Positions 8,324 through 16,791 of a stretch of DNA of 64,000 nucleotides are shown here, piece after piece. The notes below the pieces were generated by a model. The model was not told where the DNA came from. It searched no databases and saw only the letters and a list, made by a program, of their open reading frames with translations. The stretch lies in assembly GCF_031583145.1 (NCBI RefSeq), contig NZ_CP134050.1:3113501-3177500 (forward strand), given 5' to 3'. This DNA is from Brevibacillus brevis. GTDB lineage: Bacteria; Bacillota; Bacilli; Brevibacillales; Brevibacillaceae. Positions within the stretch are counted from its first letter, which is position 1. Each line of letters begins with the position of its first letter. Position numbers and translations under genes: made by a program.

Positions 8324-9868
8324 CTACTCCCGTAAGTACCGGTACCAGATTTCCTTCTCTTCATCTGTCATGTTTCCTGTCATCGTCGAAAAGTCGATTT
8401 TCCGGTCAAAACGGTCTTTCAACAGCGAAAACTGTTGATAGGATGCAGCGATTTTACGTAGAGAGGTCGAACGGGACAGCTCCTCCACATCCCCTACGTC
8501 GGGACACCCGTTCAACTCGAGGGTGGTCAAGGATTCGAGTCTGGACAAGGCAGATATATCGTTCACGGTGGAATGGACCAGCTTCACTTGTTTCAGCTGG
8601 CGGCAATTGTGCAAGAACGCTAGATTTTCCAGACAAACATCCTCCAGCTCCAGCTCGCGCAGATTCGGAAGCGATCCCAATTGACCCAGGTCCTTTGCCG
8701 TTACATCCCTAAGCCCGGCGATGGTCAGTTTTTCTATCCGCGGAAGCCCAAACAGGATATGCAGCTGCTCCCGATCCGGCTGGCTTACCTCTACCGCGCG
8801 CAAGCCCGGCATCTGTCGAAGGGGAGAATAATCTCGGATCGGCGCACGAGGAAAGCGCAGCTCCTGCAAGGAGGAGAGGTTCTCGAGCGGGGAAAGATCC
8901 TCGACCGCTGTGTCCGCCACATACAGCATACGCAGGTGCTGCAGCTTTTGAAGAGGCCGCAGGTCGGATACGGGATTCTTCCCCAAATACAACCGCTTCA
9001 ACTGCGTACAACCGCGGAGCGGCTCGATCGAACGAATCTCGTTGGCGCTCAGCACCAACTCGCGCACTTCCTTGCAGTCTCCCAGAGGGACGATGTTGGT
9101 CAAGCCCTCGTTTATAAACAAGAGTCTTTTCGCCCGAAGAAAAGCCTCCGCGCTTCCGCTCCTTTGCAACACTCGGTCTCTCCACACGCTGTCAAGCCCC
9201 GCCAGCCATCCCTCCGCATCTTTCACAGCGGACTCTTCCCAGACTGGATCTAGTACAGGCAAGTCCAATTTGCGGATCGCATCGAGAAAATGGAGGTTGT
9301 CCTCTCTGCCAAAGCTCCAATACAGGCTGTCTTCCTCCTGATGGATGCTGAAGTTCCCTTGCTTTGCCGTATCGCGGATGAATCGAAGCAAATCCGTGAC
9401 GGAGCGGGCAATCACATACTTGACCTCTTCGTCCCGGCCGAAGTTGATCACCTGACCTGCTTGTCCAAACTCATCCGGATCCATGTCGATTCCGAGGTGG
9501 TTACCTCCCCAGTCTCTGCTGATGGGCAGCCAGTAGCGATTGATGTACCTCTCCTTGATCCAGCGGGCGGGGACGGAATCGTGCTCGCCCATGAACGCGT
9601 ATTCCTCCTCGAGCCCCACCCAGATTTTCCATTCCGCCATCATTTCCTCCACGGACAGGAATGGCAGGCCGAAAAACAAGCCCGGCCCGCCCTCTCGCTC
9701 GCCGTTATGGATCAAATACAGCTCCCGCACCTCTGCCGGCAGCGAAAAACCCAGCTCCTCTTCCGCTTTGCGAAGCTCCTCCTGTGTTGCGGGGGGATTG
9801 AAGAAAGCAGCCAGGTTGGGAAGGGTATCTTTCAAATGTTCAATGATTTCATTCAGCAGCGCTTTCAT
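8324..9868 (-). CDS. SUKH (SMI1/KNR4) domain fused to leucine-rich repeats
   Basis: Residues about 15-165 form a SUKH-1 domain: ATQEELRKAEEELGFSLPAEVRELYLIHNG and then WLPISRDWGGNHLGIDMDP and GQVINFGRDEE are classic family blocks. After a linker, about residues 255-490 hold leucine-rich repeats of the 'L..L.L..N.I..I..L..C' kind. SUKH proteins often serve as immunity proteins against contact-dependent or polymorphic toxins, but many are free-standing. No toxin gene is visible next door. The following gene, a membrane-bound TPR protein, lies 42 bases upstream in the same direction and is probably in the same transcript. Confidence 0.8.
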   Translation of the reverse strand: MKALLNEIIEHLKDTLPNLAAFFNPPATQEELRKAEEELGFSLPAEVRELYLIHNGEREGGPGLFFGLPFLSVEEMMAEWKIWVGLEEEYAFMGEHDSVPARWIKERYINRYWLPISRDWGGNHLGIDMDPDEFGQAGQVINFGRDEEVKYVIARSVTDLLRFIRDTAKQGNFSIHQEEDSLYWSFGREDNLHFLDAIRKLDLPVLDPVWEESAVKDAEGWLAGLDSVWRDRVLQRSGSAEAFLRAKRLLFINEGLTNIVPLGDCKEVRELVLSANEIRSIEPLRGCTQLKRLYLGKNPVSDLRPLQKLQHLRMLYVADTAVEDLSPLENLSSLQELRFPRAPIRDYSPLRQMPGLRAVEVSQPDREQLHILFGLPRIEKLTIAGLRDVTAKDLGQLGSLPNLRELELEDVCLENLAFLHNCRQLKQVKLVHSTVNDISALSRLESLTTLELNGCPDVGDVEELSRSTSLRKIAASYQQFSLLKDRFDRKIDFSTMTGNMTDEEKEIWYRYLRE

Positions 9869-9910
9869 CCCTACGCTTCCTCCTTGATCCTTCCAAAATT
9901 CGTCTCGTTC

Positions 9911-10588
9911 TCATCCGATGGTTTTGCGAAACCAAGCCAATAGCGCCCACCGCCTTTCCGTGCGGCGCTTATACTTGGGCAATCCGCGGTATACGTCGAT
10001 CGCCTCTAAAAATGATTGCTTGGCCTTCGCCTTTTGCTGCAGTTCATCGTAAAGGACACCCTGCTTGAAATAGACCTCGCAGGAGGACATGTTTATCTGT
10101 GCCAGCTCTTCCAGGCAGGCGAGGGCTTTCTCCCTTTCCTGCTGTCTCGCATATTCCTCGCCCATCCGCAGGTACGGCTCTCCGTATCGGACGCGTGGAT
10201 TGATTTGCAAAGCCTGTTCGATCAAATCCACTCCCTCCTCCATACGTCCTACCTGTAAGAGATAGATCCCTTTGTCGCACAAATATTCGGGCGAATCCCG
10301 CATGACAGATGAAATGCCGTCCAGATAGGAAAGGGCCTCCTTGTACTGCCGCTTCTCCATATGCAGACGGGCAGCTTCCAGTTTCGCAGGCGTGTCGTGC
10401 GGATTGAGGCGCAGCTGGCTCTGAAGAGCGGACAAGCGTCTCCACCGCCTGATCGGTTTGGTAAAGTCGGGAAGCAGCCGGATGAAGCGAAGATCCAGCA
10501 GGTACAAAAGCACGAGAATGATCAGCAACGCAGCCAAAGGATTTCCCGTCAGCCACCACAACAGCGAAAACAATACAAATTTCCCCAA
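9911..10588 (-). CDS. Membrane-anchored TPR protein
   Basis: The start is placed at TTG 10588 because GGGAGAA lies six bases upstream. The more distal in-frame TTG at 10651 coincides with a promoter -35 box. The 225-residue product begins with a hydrophobic segment (LFSLLWWLTGNPLAALLIILVLLYLL), then a basic linker, and then about four tetratricopeptide repeats, for example AKLEAARLHMEKRQYKEALSYL and GIYLLQVGRMEEGVDLIEQAL. TPRs bind partner proteins, so this is probably a membrane scaffold. It precedes the SUKH-LRR gene. Specific function unknown. Confidence 0.75.
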   Translation of the reverse strand: MGKFVLFSLLWWLTGNPLAALLIILVLLYLLDLRFIRLLPDFTKPIRRWRRLSALQSQLRLNPHDTPAKLEAARLHMEKRQYKEALSYLDGISSVMRDSPEYLCDKGIYLLQVGRMEEGVDLIEQALQINPRVRYGEPYLRMGEEYARQQEREKALACLEELAQINMSSCEVYFKQGVLYDELQQKAKAKQSFLEAIDVYRGLPKYKRRTERRWALLAWFRKTIG

Positions 10589-10621
10589 CGATTTCTCCCT
10601 CAATCCTCTGTTTTTCCTATT

Positions 10622-10651
10622 ACTATAGGTGGCTGCCTCGGGAAATGTCAA
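10622..10651 (-). promoter_or_regulatory. Sigma-A-type promoter of the TPR/SUKH-LRR pair
   Basis: On the minus strand TTGACA (10651-10646) is followed 18 bases later by TATAGT (10627-10622). Transcription would start near 10615, just before the TTG 10588 start. Confidence 0.75.
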
Positions 10652-10713
10652 ATCCTGTTAGCTGGCACGTTTCGTCAAGCTTAGCAGCATAGAGACCTCC
10701 ATCTTTGGGCTTG

Positions 10714-10742
10714 TTGACAAAATAGTTATAGGTTACTATAAC
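10714..10742 (+). promoter_or_regulatory. Sigma-A promoter of the PbuE-like gene
   Basis: TTGACA (10714-10719) and TATAAC (10737-10742) are separated by 17 bases. The -10 box lies inside the inverted repeat at 10731-10752, so a bound regulator would block RNA polymerase. Confidence 0.8.
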
Positions 10743-10752
10743 AGTAGTAACC
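10731..10752 (+). promoter_or_regulatory. 22-bp palindromic operator 1 of the nucleoside module
   Basis: GGTTACTA and TAGTAACC form perfect 8-bp arms around a 6-bp centre. The same arms with the same 22-bp length occur at 13654-13675 in front of the nucleoside transporter. The likely ligand is the TrmB-type regulator encoded between them. Confidence 0.75.
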
Positions 10753-10786
10753 TAAATACATTCCGACAGGAGGTTTGCATGCCGTA

Positions 10787-11965
10787 GTGGATACGAAAAT
10801 ATACATCCTGGCCATCGCTGCGTTTGTCGTAGGCACCGTAGAGCTGATCATCGGCGGAATCCTGGATGTAGTGGCGCAAGACCTGAACATTTCCATCAGC
10901 ACAGCTGGCTGGCTGATTACCGCGTTTTCGATTGTCTTTGCGATTTCTGCACCGCTGCTTCTGACCGCAACGGCGAGAGTCGAAAGGAAAGCCCTGTACC
11001 TTTGGACGATGGCCGTATTCCTGATCGGGAGCGTCATTTCCACCTTCAGCCCGCATTACTCGATATTGATGCTGGGGCGGATCTTATCCGCGTCGAGCGG
11101 TTCGCTCATCATCGTGCTCTCCATCACGATCGCTTCTTCCATCGTGAAGCAAGAGTACCGCGCCAGAGCGATCGGCATCATTTTCATGGGCGTCAGCGGA
11201 TCATTGGTACTGGGCGTTCCGCTTGGACTTGTCATCGGCAATGCGTTCGGCTGGCGAGCTCCGTTTCTCCTGATCTCTGTCTTGACTCTCGCTTCCATGG
11301 TCGGCATTTACGCCTGGTTGCCGAACATACCGCCAAAGCCGATGATACCGCTCAGACAGCAGCTGCTCACTCTGAGGAAACCGAAGATTGTGAGCGCCCA
11401 ACTGACATCCGCCTTTATGCTGACCGGACACTTGACGCTTTACGCCTACTTCACGCCGTATGTCAAAAGCCAGTTGCACCTCTCGTCCGGCTGGGTCAGC
11501 ATCGTCTATTTCATCTTCGGGATCTCGGCTGTCATGGGAGGAGGTGTCGGGGGCTGGGCAGCAGACAAGTGGGGCTCCGCCAAGAGCATCTTAACGATTA
11601 TCGCTTCGTTTGCATTGGTGATGTTTCTCATTCCGGCGGTCTCTTTTTCGCTATCCCTGTTTCTCGTCGTCATGATTCTCTGGAGCATGCTGAGCTGGGC
11701 CATCACACCTGCCCAGCAAAATTACCTGATTGAAACCGCCCCTGAATCTTACGAGATCCAGCAAGGGTTGAACACAACTGCCCTGCATCTCGGGATTGCC
11801 CTCGGTTCGGGAGTCGGCGGTTTTGTCATCGAGCACCATTCCGTCGCAGACACCCCATGGGTTGGCGGATTGTTTGTCCTGATCTCGTTTATTTGCGCCG
11901 CTTTTTCCATCACCCGGCCTTCCACGGTCAAACTCGGTCAAACGATTTCCAAGATTTCCAACTAA
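10787..11965 (+). CDS. MFS efflux transporter, PbuE-like
   Basis: The product (392 aa from GTG 10787) has 12 predicted membrane segments. It closely follows my memory of B. subtilis PbuE, an exporter of hypoxanthine and other purine bases: AIGIIFMGVSGS..LGVPLG, LTLYAYFTPY, YFIFGISAVMGG, and AQQNYLIETAPES..IQQGLNT. The start is awkward: ACAGGAGG is followed by ATG-CCG-TAG, and the TAG overlaps the GTG used here. TTG 10775 is in frame but only one base from the ribosome site. In B. subtilis pbuE is controlled by an adenine riboswitch; I see no purine riboswitch here, but an operator overlaps the promoter. deoD follows, so the pump probably exports or exchanges purine bases made by phosphorolysis. 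Confidence 0.8.
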   Translation: MDTKIYILAIAAFVVGTVELIIGGILDVVAQDLNISISTAGWLITAFSIVFAISAPLLLTATARVERKALYLWTMAVFLIGSVISTFSPHYSILMLGRILSASSGSLIIVLSITIASSIVKQEYRARAIGIIFMGVSGSLVLGVPLGLVIGNAFGWRAPFLLISVLTLASMVGIYAWLPNIPPKPMIPLRQQLLTLRKPKIVSAQLTSAFMLTGHLTLYAYFTPYVKSQLHLSSGWVSIVYFIFGISAVMGGGVGGWAADKWGSAKSILTIIASFALVMFLIPAVSFSLSLFLVVMILWSMLSWAITPAQQNYLIETAPESYEIQQGLNTTALHLGIALGSGVGGFVIEHHSVADTPWVGGLFVLISFICAAFSITRPSTVKLGQTISKISN

Positions 11966-12016
11966 GGAGGTGAAAGCCGCCACGGGTGAGGCTCCCTCGT
12001 CCGTGACGGTTCATTC
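11964..12016 (+). promoter_or_regulatory. Split ribosome-binding site of deoD with an intervening hairpin
   Basis: AAGGAGGTGA (11964-11973) is a perfect Shine-Dalgarno but sits over 40 bases from the ATG at 12017. Between them CACGGGTGAGG (11981-11991) pairs with CCTCGTCCGTG (11995-12005) through 11 pairs including two G.U. The stem extends outward by five more pairs (11975-11979 with 12007-12011), with one C-A mismatch between the two parts. Folding it out leaves nine bases between SD and ATG, an optimal spacing. No good SD lies next to the ATG. Confidence 0.7.
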
Positions 12017-12727
12017 ATGAGTACGCATATCCAAGCCAAACCTGGCGAAATCGCCGAAGACATCCTTTTGCCAGGCGACCCTCTGCGCGCCAAATACGTC
12101 GCAGAGACGTTTCTCGAAGACGTGACTTGCTACAACCAGGTGAGAGGCATGCTGTGCTTCACGGGAACCTACCGGGGGAAACGAGTCTCTGTGCAAGGGA
12201 CAGGTATGGGCATCCCGTCCATTTCCATCTACGTGAACGAGCTGATTCGCGACTACGGCGTACGGAATCTGATTCGCGTCGGCACATGCGGAGGGATCCA
12301 GAAGGACGTAAAGGTGCGGGACGTCATCATCGCCATGACGGCCTGTACAGACTCGAACATGAACCGCCTGACCTTCCCGGGGTTTGAATTCGCCCCTTGC
12401 GCGAGCTTCGATTTGCTGAAAAAAGCCTATGATACGGGGATGGAAAAAGGTCTGCCGGTCCGGGTAGGCAACGTGCTGACAGCCGATGTGTTTTACCGTG
12501 ACAGTATGGAGCCCGTGCGAAAGCTGGGAGAGTACGGAGTCCTGGCCGTGGAGATGGAAACGACCGCCCTGTATACGCTCGCTGCAAAGTACGGCGTAAG
12601 CGGATTGTCGATCCTGACTGTCAGCGACCACATCTTCACCGGAGAGGAAACGACTGCGGAAGAACGCCAGACGACCTTCCAGGATATGATCGTCATGGCA
12701 TTGGAAGCGATCACTCGAAAATCGTGA
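12017..12727 (+). CDS. deoD: Purine-nucleoside phosphorylase, DeoD type
   Basis: At 236 residues this has the full length and motifs of the hexameric DeoD family: [15 protein letters not shown] near the N-terminus, [26 protein letters not shown], and [15 protein letters not shown]. The SDHIF segment carries the catalytic aspartate. The enzyme splits purine (deoxy)ribonucleosides with phosphate into base and (deoxy)ribose-1-phosphate in the cytoplasm. It follows the PbuE-like pump, and a nucleoside importer is encoded nearby, giving an import-phosphorolysis-base export scheme. An in-frame stop at 11987 rules out any earlier start. Confidence 0.96.
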   Translation: MSTHIQAKPGEIAEDILLPGDPLRAKYVAETFLEDVTCYNQVRGMLCFTGTYRGKRVSVQGTGMGIPSISIYVNELIRDYGVRNLIRVGTCGGIQKDVKVRDVIIAMTACTDSNMNRLTFPGFEFAPCASFDLLKKAYDTGMEKGLPVRVGNVLTADVFYRDSMEPVRKLGEYGVLAVEMETTALYTLAAKYGVSGLSILTVSDHIFTGEETTAEERQTTFQDMIVMALEAITRKS

Positions 12728-12734
12728 AACAAGG

Positions 12735-12767
12735 AAAGGGATCTGCACATGGGTGGCAGATCCCTTT
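12735..12767. terminator. Bidirectional terminator between deoD and the regulator
   Basis: AAAGGGATCTGC pairs with GCAGATCCCTTT around a 9-base loop, between convergent genes. Confidence 0.9.
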
Positions 12768-12777
12768 TGCATGCGGG

Positions 12778-13536
12778 TCAATAACGCAGCTGCATCAGGA
12801 TGTTTCTGATCTCGTCATCGCTCATCATGAGATCGTGGTGTTTGCGGCTGATTTTCGCGAGTGCAAGGTCGTGGTAGAAAAATTCGGTAAACACTTTTAC
12901 AAACGGCTTGGACATCGTTTTGATCGCTTGCCAGGATCGATTTTCTTCACAGGCGAAGATAATTTCCCGCTCGTCGACGATGATCAGGCGGAAGCGCTCC
13001 AGCGTGTGATGCTCCTCCGCAGGGATGAGGGTATGGACTTTCGCGATGTTCGGCTTCAACGATCCTACCACCAGCACCTCCACGTCCACGCCATTTGCCT
13101 CTTTCTGTTCCAGCAGCGGCAAGTATTCCACCAGGTCGTCCTTCCACGCGGAGATCCGAACCGAGCTCTTCGCGTCTTGAATGAGTTGTCTGCTTTGCAC
13201 CCGAATCGACGAGTCTACTTTCAGACTCCATACCAAATCCTCGGAAACGGATTTTTTGCTGGACTGGATTTTCAGCTGCTTGATATTGTCCTGGAATTCT
13301 GCTGTCAATTTCTCAATGGCGAGCGGCAAGGGCAGCGCGCTGTACAGTTTTTTCTTTTCCGACAAAGAGTCCAGGACCATGCCTTTCTCGATCATTCGCG
13401 AAAGCACTTCGTATATCTTGGCTTTCGGAACCCCGGAAAGCTTGACGATCTTCGTAGCGTCAAGCGGCTCCCCGCTCGTTACCAACGCTTCGAAAACCTT
13501 GCTCTCATACTGAGAAAAACCAAACTTTTGTAACAT
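12778..13536 (-). CDS. TrmB-family transcriptional regulator
   Basis: The ATG at 13536 has AGGAGG directly upstream, giving 252 residues. The N-terminus (FGFSQYESKVFEALVTSGEPLDATKIVKLSGVPKAKIYEVLSRMIEKGMV) is the TrmB winged-helix domain. A coiled-coil linker follows, then a PLD-like effector domain (SSVRISAWKDDL, HTLERFRLIIVDEREIIFA). TrmB proteins usually sense sugars or related metabolites. The gene lies between deoD and the NupC-type gene, and 22-bp palindromes precede both transporters. I infer it controls this purine-nucleoside module in response to a nucleoside or sugar phosphate. Direction of control (repression) is suggested by operator 1 covering a -10 box. Confidence 0.85.
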   Translation of the reverse strand: MLQKFGFSQYESKVFEALVTSGEPLDATKIVKLSGVPKAKIYEVLSRMIEKGMVLDSLSEKKKLYSALPLPLAIEKLTAEFQDNIKQLKIQSSKKSVSEDLVWSLKVDSSIRVQSRQLIQDAKSSVRISAWKDDLVEYLPLLEQKEANGVDVEVLVVGSLKPNIAKVHTLIPAEEHHTLERFRLIIVDEREIIFACEENRSWQAIKTMSKPFVKVFTEFFYHDLALAKISRKHHDLMMSDDEIRNILMQLRY

Positions 13537-13653
13537 GCTTCCTCCTGCCCGTATCAACTGGATATTTATTACCTATCATAAAACATGAGTGGCGGGAAAG
13601 CCAATGCCTCTCCCGAATTGACATGCGACAGCGTTCTAGGTAATCTGTTAAAT

Positions 13654-13675
13654 GGTTACTCTAAAGGTAGTAACT
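13654..13675 (+). promoter_or_regulatory. 22-bp operator 2, upstream of the NupC-type gene
   Basis: GGTTACT and AGTAACT flank an 8-bp centre. Positions 1-7 and 15-21 match operator 1 exactly. A TATAAT (13675-13680) overlaps its right edge, and a TTGACA stands at 13618-13623 upstream. Confidence 0.7.
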
Positions 13676-13761
13676 ATAATTCTAAATGGTTGCACTTCTC
13701 TCTCAACAGCAATGGAATGCGAAAGAGTCTTGCACATCACCGAAGGATGGGAGTTCGTGCC

Positions 13762-14946
13762 ATGAATATTGTCTTTTTGTTGACGGGATTCTTGCTCGTT
13801 TTTGGGATCGGCTACGCCGTCAGCCATCACCGGAGGGGAATCAGATACAAGCCGATTATCGCGATGCTTATCACCCAGCTCGTGCTGGCGTTTCTCCTGC
13901 TGAATACCGGGATCGGGATCGATCTGATCCTGTTTATTTCCAAAGCCTTCGACACGCTGATGAAGCTGGGAATCAGCGGGGTCGACTTTGTATTTGGCGG
14001 CCTGGAAAACGCGGGCAAGTCGACATTCTTCCTGGATGTCCTTCTTCCTATCATTTTCATCTCAGTCTTGATTGGCATTCTCAATTACTTCAAGATTTTG
14101 CCGTTCCTGATTCGATGGACAGGTCTCGTGCTCAGCAAACTGAACGGAATGGGCAAGCTGGAAAACTACATAGCCGTCTCCTCCGCTTTTCTCGGTCAAT
14201 CCGAAGTGTTCCTCACAGCGAAGAAGCAGCTGGGACTCGTCTCCGGCAGGCGTCTGTATACCCTGTGCACGTCTGCCATGAGTGCGGTCAGCATCGCAAT
14301 CGTCGGGGCCTACATGACGATGCTCGACCCGAGGTACGTCGTGGTAGCCATCGTGGTGAACATCTTGTCCGCCTTGATCGTGGCGAATATCATCAATCCG
14401 TACAAATTGACGGAGGAAGAGGATCTGATCGAACCGCAGGAGGAGGAAAAAAGGCCTGCCTTCTTCCAGATGATCAGTGAAAGCATCATGGATGGATTGA
14501 AAGTCGCGGTTATTGTCGCTGCGATGCTGATCGGCTTTATCGCCTTGATGAATCTGATCAATGAAATCTTCCTGTTGATTTTCCGCATCTCATTCCAAGA
14601 CGTGCTTGGGTATATCTTTGCACCGGTCGCCTTCCTGATGGGGGTTCCCCAGCCCGAGATCGTTTCAGCGGGAAGCGTCATGGCTACCAAAATCGTCACC
14701 AATGAGTTCGTCGCCATGCTGAATTTCAAAGATATGGCGAGCAGCCTATCCCCGAAAACAGTCGGGATCGTGTCCGTCTTCCTCGTCAGCTTCGCCAACT
14801 TTGGCTCGATCGGGATCATCACGGGCTCCGTCAAAGCGCTTCATGAACGGCAAGGGGATCTCGTAGCCAAATTCGGCCTGAAGCTGCTGCTCGGCTCGAC
14901 GCTCGCCTCTGTGCTGTCCGCGACTATTGTCGGCGTCTTTTTGTAA
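13762..14946 (+). CDS. nupC: Concentrative nucleoside transporter, NupC family
   Basis: I take ATG 13762 (394 aa), matching the usual family length near 390-400; upstream codons in frame overlap the operator region. Family blocks seen are GVDFVFGGLENAG, SAFLGQSEVFLTAKKQLG, MSAVSIAIVGAYM, GYIFAPVAFLMGVP, and FVAMLNF. The protein imports nucleosides with protons or sodium across the cytoplasmic membrane. It is monocistronic and preceded by operator 2, so it is probably co-regulated with the PbuE-like/deoD operon by the neighbouring TrmB regulator. Substrate range (pyrimidine versus purine) cannot be read from the sequence, but context favours purine nucleosides. Confidence 0.88.
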   Translation: MNIVFLLTGFLLVFGIGYAVSHHRRGIRYKPIIAMLITQLVLAFLLLNTGIGIDLILFISKAFDTLMKLGISGVDFVFGGLENAGKSTFFLDVLLPIIFISVLIGILNYFKILPFLIRWTGLVLSKLNGMGKLENYIAVSSAFLGQSEVFLTAKKQLGLVSGRRLYTLCTSAMSAVSIAIVGAYMTMLDPRYVVVAIVVNILSALIVANIINPYKLTEEEDLIEPQEEEKRPAFFQMISESIMDGLKVAVIVAAMLIGFIALMNLINEIFLLIFRISFQDVLGYIFAPVAFLMGVPQPEIVSAGSVMATKIVTNEFVAMLNFKDMASSLSPKTVGIVSVFLVSFANFGSIGIITGSVKALHERQGDLVAKFGLKLLLGSTLASVLSATIVGVFL

Positions 14947-14960
14947 ACAGAGAGCAAACC

Positions 14961-14992
14961 AAAAACAGGCACCTTGGTGTGCCTGTTTTTTT
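14961..14992 (+). terminator. Terminator after the NupC-type gene
   Basis: AACAGGCAC pairs with GTGCCTGTT, followed by a run of seven T. Confidence 0.85.
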
Positions 14993-15005
14993 GCGGAAGC
15001 CCTGT

Positions 15006-16702
15006 TCAGCCGGGAAGCCTGCGCCTCGATTGTCTGTTCCCTGCCGCTTCAACAAGCTCGGTCAACAGGTCTGCTTTTACCCCTTTGGCCTTCGCAGCGG
15101 CGGCCGCAAGTTTATCGACACCGCCCCAAATCAGTTCGAGAAGGCGCTGCACTTCATGGGACTCTCGCCCACGCACCTGTGCAAGCAGCAGCCCGATGCT
15201 CTCTTCCGACTCCCATGCAGTCTTCATTTTTGGTCTCCAGGAATCCGAGCAATGGCGCATGCAGGTCACCAAAGCGGATACCGTTTCCGCACACACGCCG
15301 TATTTCTCCAGAAATGCCGTCGTGAACTGATCTTGAACGGATTGATGCTCTTCATCGACCATTCCCATGTATGCCTCCACAAGGGGAAAGTAGTGTCGAT
15401 CCGCCAACCGAGGCCAAAAACGGCATACGTGCCAGGCATGCAATTTTTTTCCCCTTCGGCATCCCCATACCATTCAAACGGCTCCATCGCCTCGCGAGCA
15501 TACTCCTCGAGAAGGGGGTAAAGATTCGGATAGGCCAGCGCATTGGCAAAAAAGCGATGAGTCCCCGACTTCGCCAGCCCTTTTACAGGCAAAAATTGTT
15601 TGGCGCCCGATTTCAGCTGAATCATGTAGCTCTTCGGAAACCCTTGCTTCAACAAATTCACCAGAAAACGCAACGCACGCCGATAGCTTTCCTCCGCTTC
15701 CTGCTTGATGACAATCGTGACCGTGGCAAAAACGTCGTTCGCCTGGCACTCCACAAGCTCATCTCGTCTTGACGCCAATTCAACGGGTAAAACACCGCTG
15801 CCTTCCTTCATGAAACGGGATGCCTTTTTGTTGCCCAGTTCTACGGCTCGTTCCAGAAAACCAATCCCTTTGGTTCTCATGTAGGAAGGCTCATACCGCA
15901 AGATCCAGACGGCGGTGTAAAGCAGCAGGTCGATCTGCCCTTCCTTGTCATCTTCCAGGCTAACCCCGATTTTTTTCGTATACTCGCTGGATCGCCACGG
16001 GGTTTGTTGCCGTTCGAAATAGCGGGGGAGAAAGGTTTCCTCCACCCAGTCCTGCAAGGCTCGGCCTATGTATCCGCTGTGTTCGGCCAGCCGCTCCCGA
16101 TTTCCTCTATTTAATTCAAGGATTCTGTCGAACAAGGAAATGATCCTCTGCGGTTCCAGCTCGGGAAACAACCCGTCATCGAGCAAATGCCGCGAAAGAA
16201 AAAACGTCTCCAATGGCTTCGTCGGATGGTTCCCCGTATCGAGCCTCGTCTGGATATACGCGCAGATCGCTTGCAGCAGCTGCTCTCGTTTCCTGTCATC
16301 GACATACACGAGAATCGGGAGGTCCACTTCCCCCTCCTTGTGTGCAAACTTCCCCGCAAACGTAAAGCGGTAATCGATCAGCGCCGTGGAGGACAGGCTG
16401 TCCAACTTCTCCCGCACATAGGCAGCAAGCTGCGGGATGAATTGCTTCCTCACTTCGTCCTCAGTCAACTCCCCGACTGTTTCTCCATATCCGCCCATCC
16501 GATCGGACGAAGGAAAGTCGAGCGGGATGTCTGTCACGCTTGCCCTCCCATCTGTGTATTCCAGCAATGCGTAGTCATGCAATCCCGCTTGCAGAGTCGT
16601 CCGCTTCACAATCGCTTCCGCATCCGTGGCCCTGATGCAAGCAAACCAATCGTCGATCGCCTGCTTCATTTCCTCCAAAATCGTATCGTGGTTGGTATTC
16701 AT
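15006..16702 (-). pseudogene. Large protein of unknown function, interrupted by a -1 frameshift at 15383-15389
   Basis: The first frame runs from ATG 16702 and ends at 15266 after a scrambled tail (WRHTWEW...). The -1 frame continues from the same point to a stop at 15006 with sensible sequence: VEAYMGMVDEEHQ, then LLELIWGGVDKLAAAAAKAKG. Joined, they give about 565 residues. The product is soluble and helical, with no recognised domain; it may belong to an uncharacterised Bacillales family such as DUF6138, which I cannot confirm. The shift sits on T-TTC-CCC, an exact X-XXY-YYZ slippery pattern in the zero frame. It could be programmed frameshifting, a one-base deletion in a C run, or a sequencing error. 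Confidence 0.6.
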
Positions 16703-16791
16703 TTCTCTCTTCGTCCCCTTCCCCACCCTCGTTCGCCCGGAAGATCATGTGGCACATGGGTATCAAACGGCGATACTCCCCGGGCTTTGTG

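Noticed and set aside
13585-13761. N-terminal extension of the NupC-type gene
   Set aside because: The extension would cover the operator and promoter and has no similarity to the family; ATG 13762 gives the normal length.
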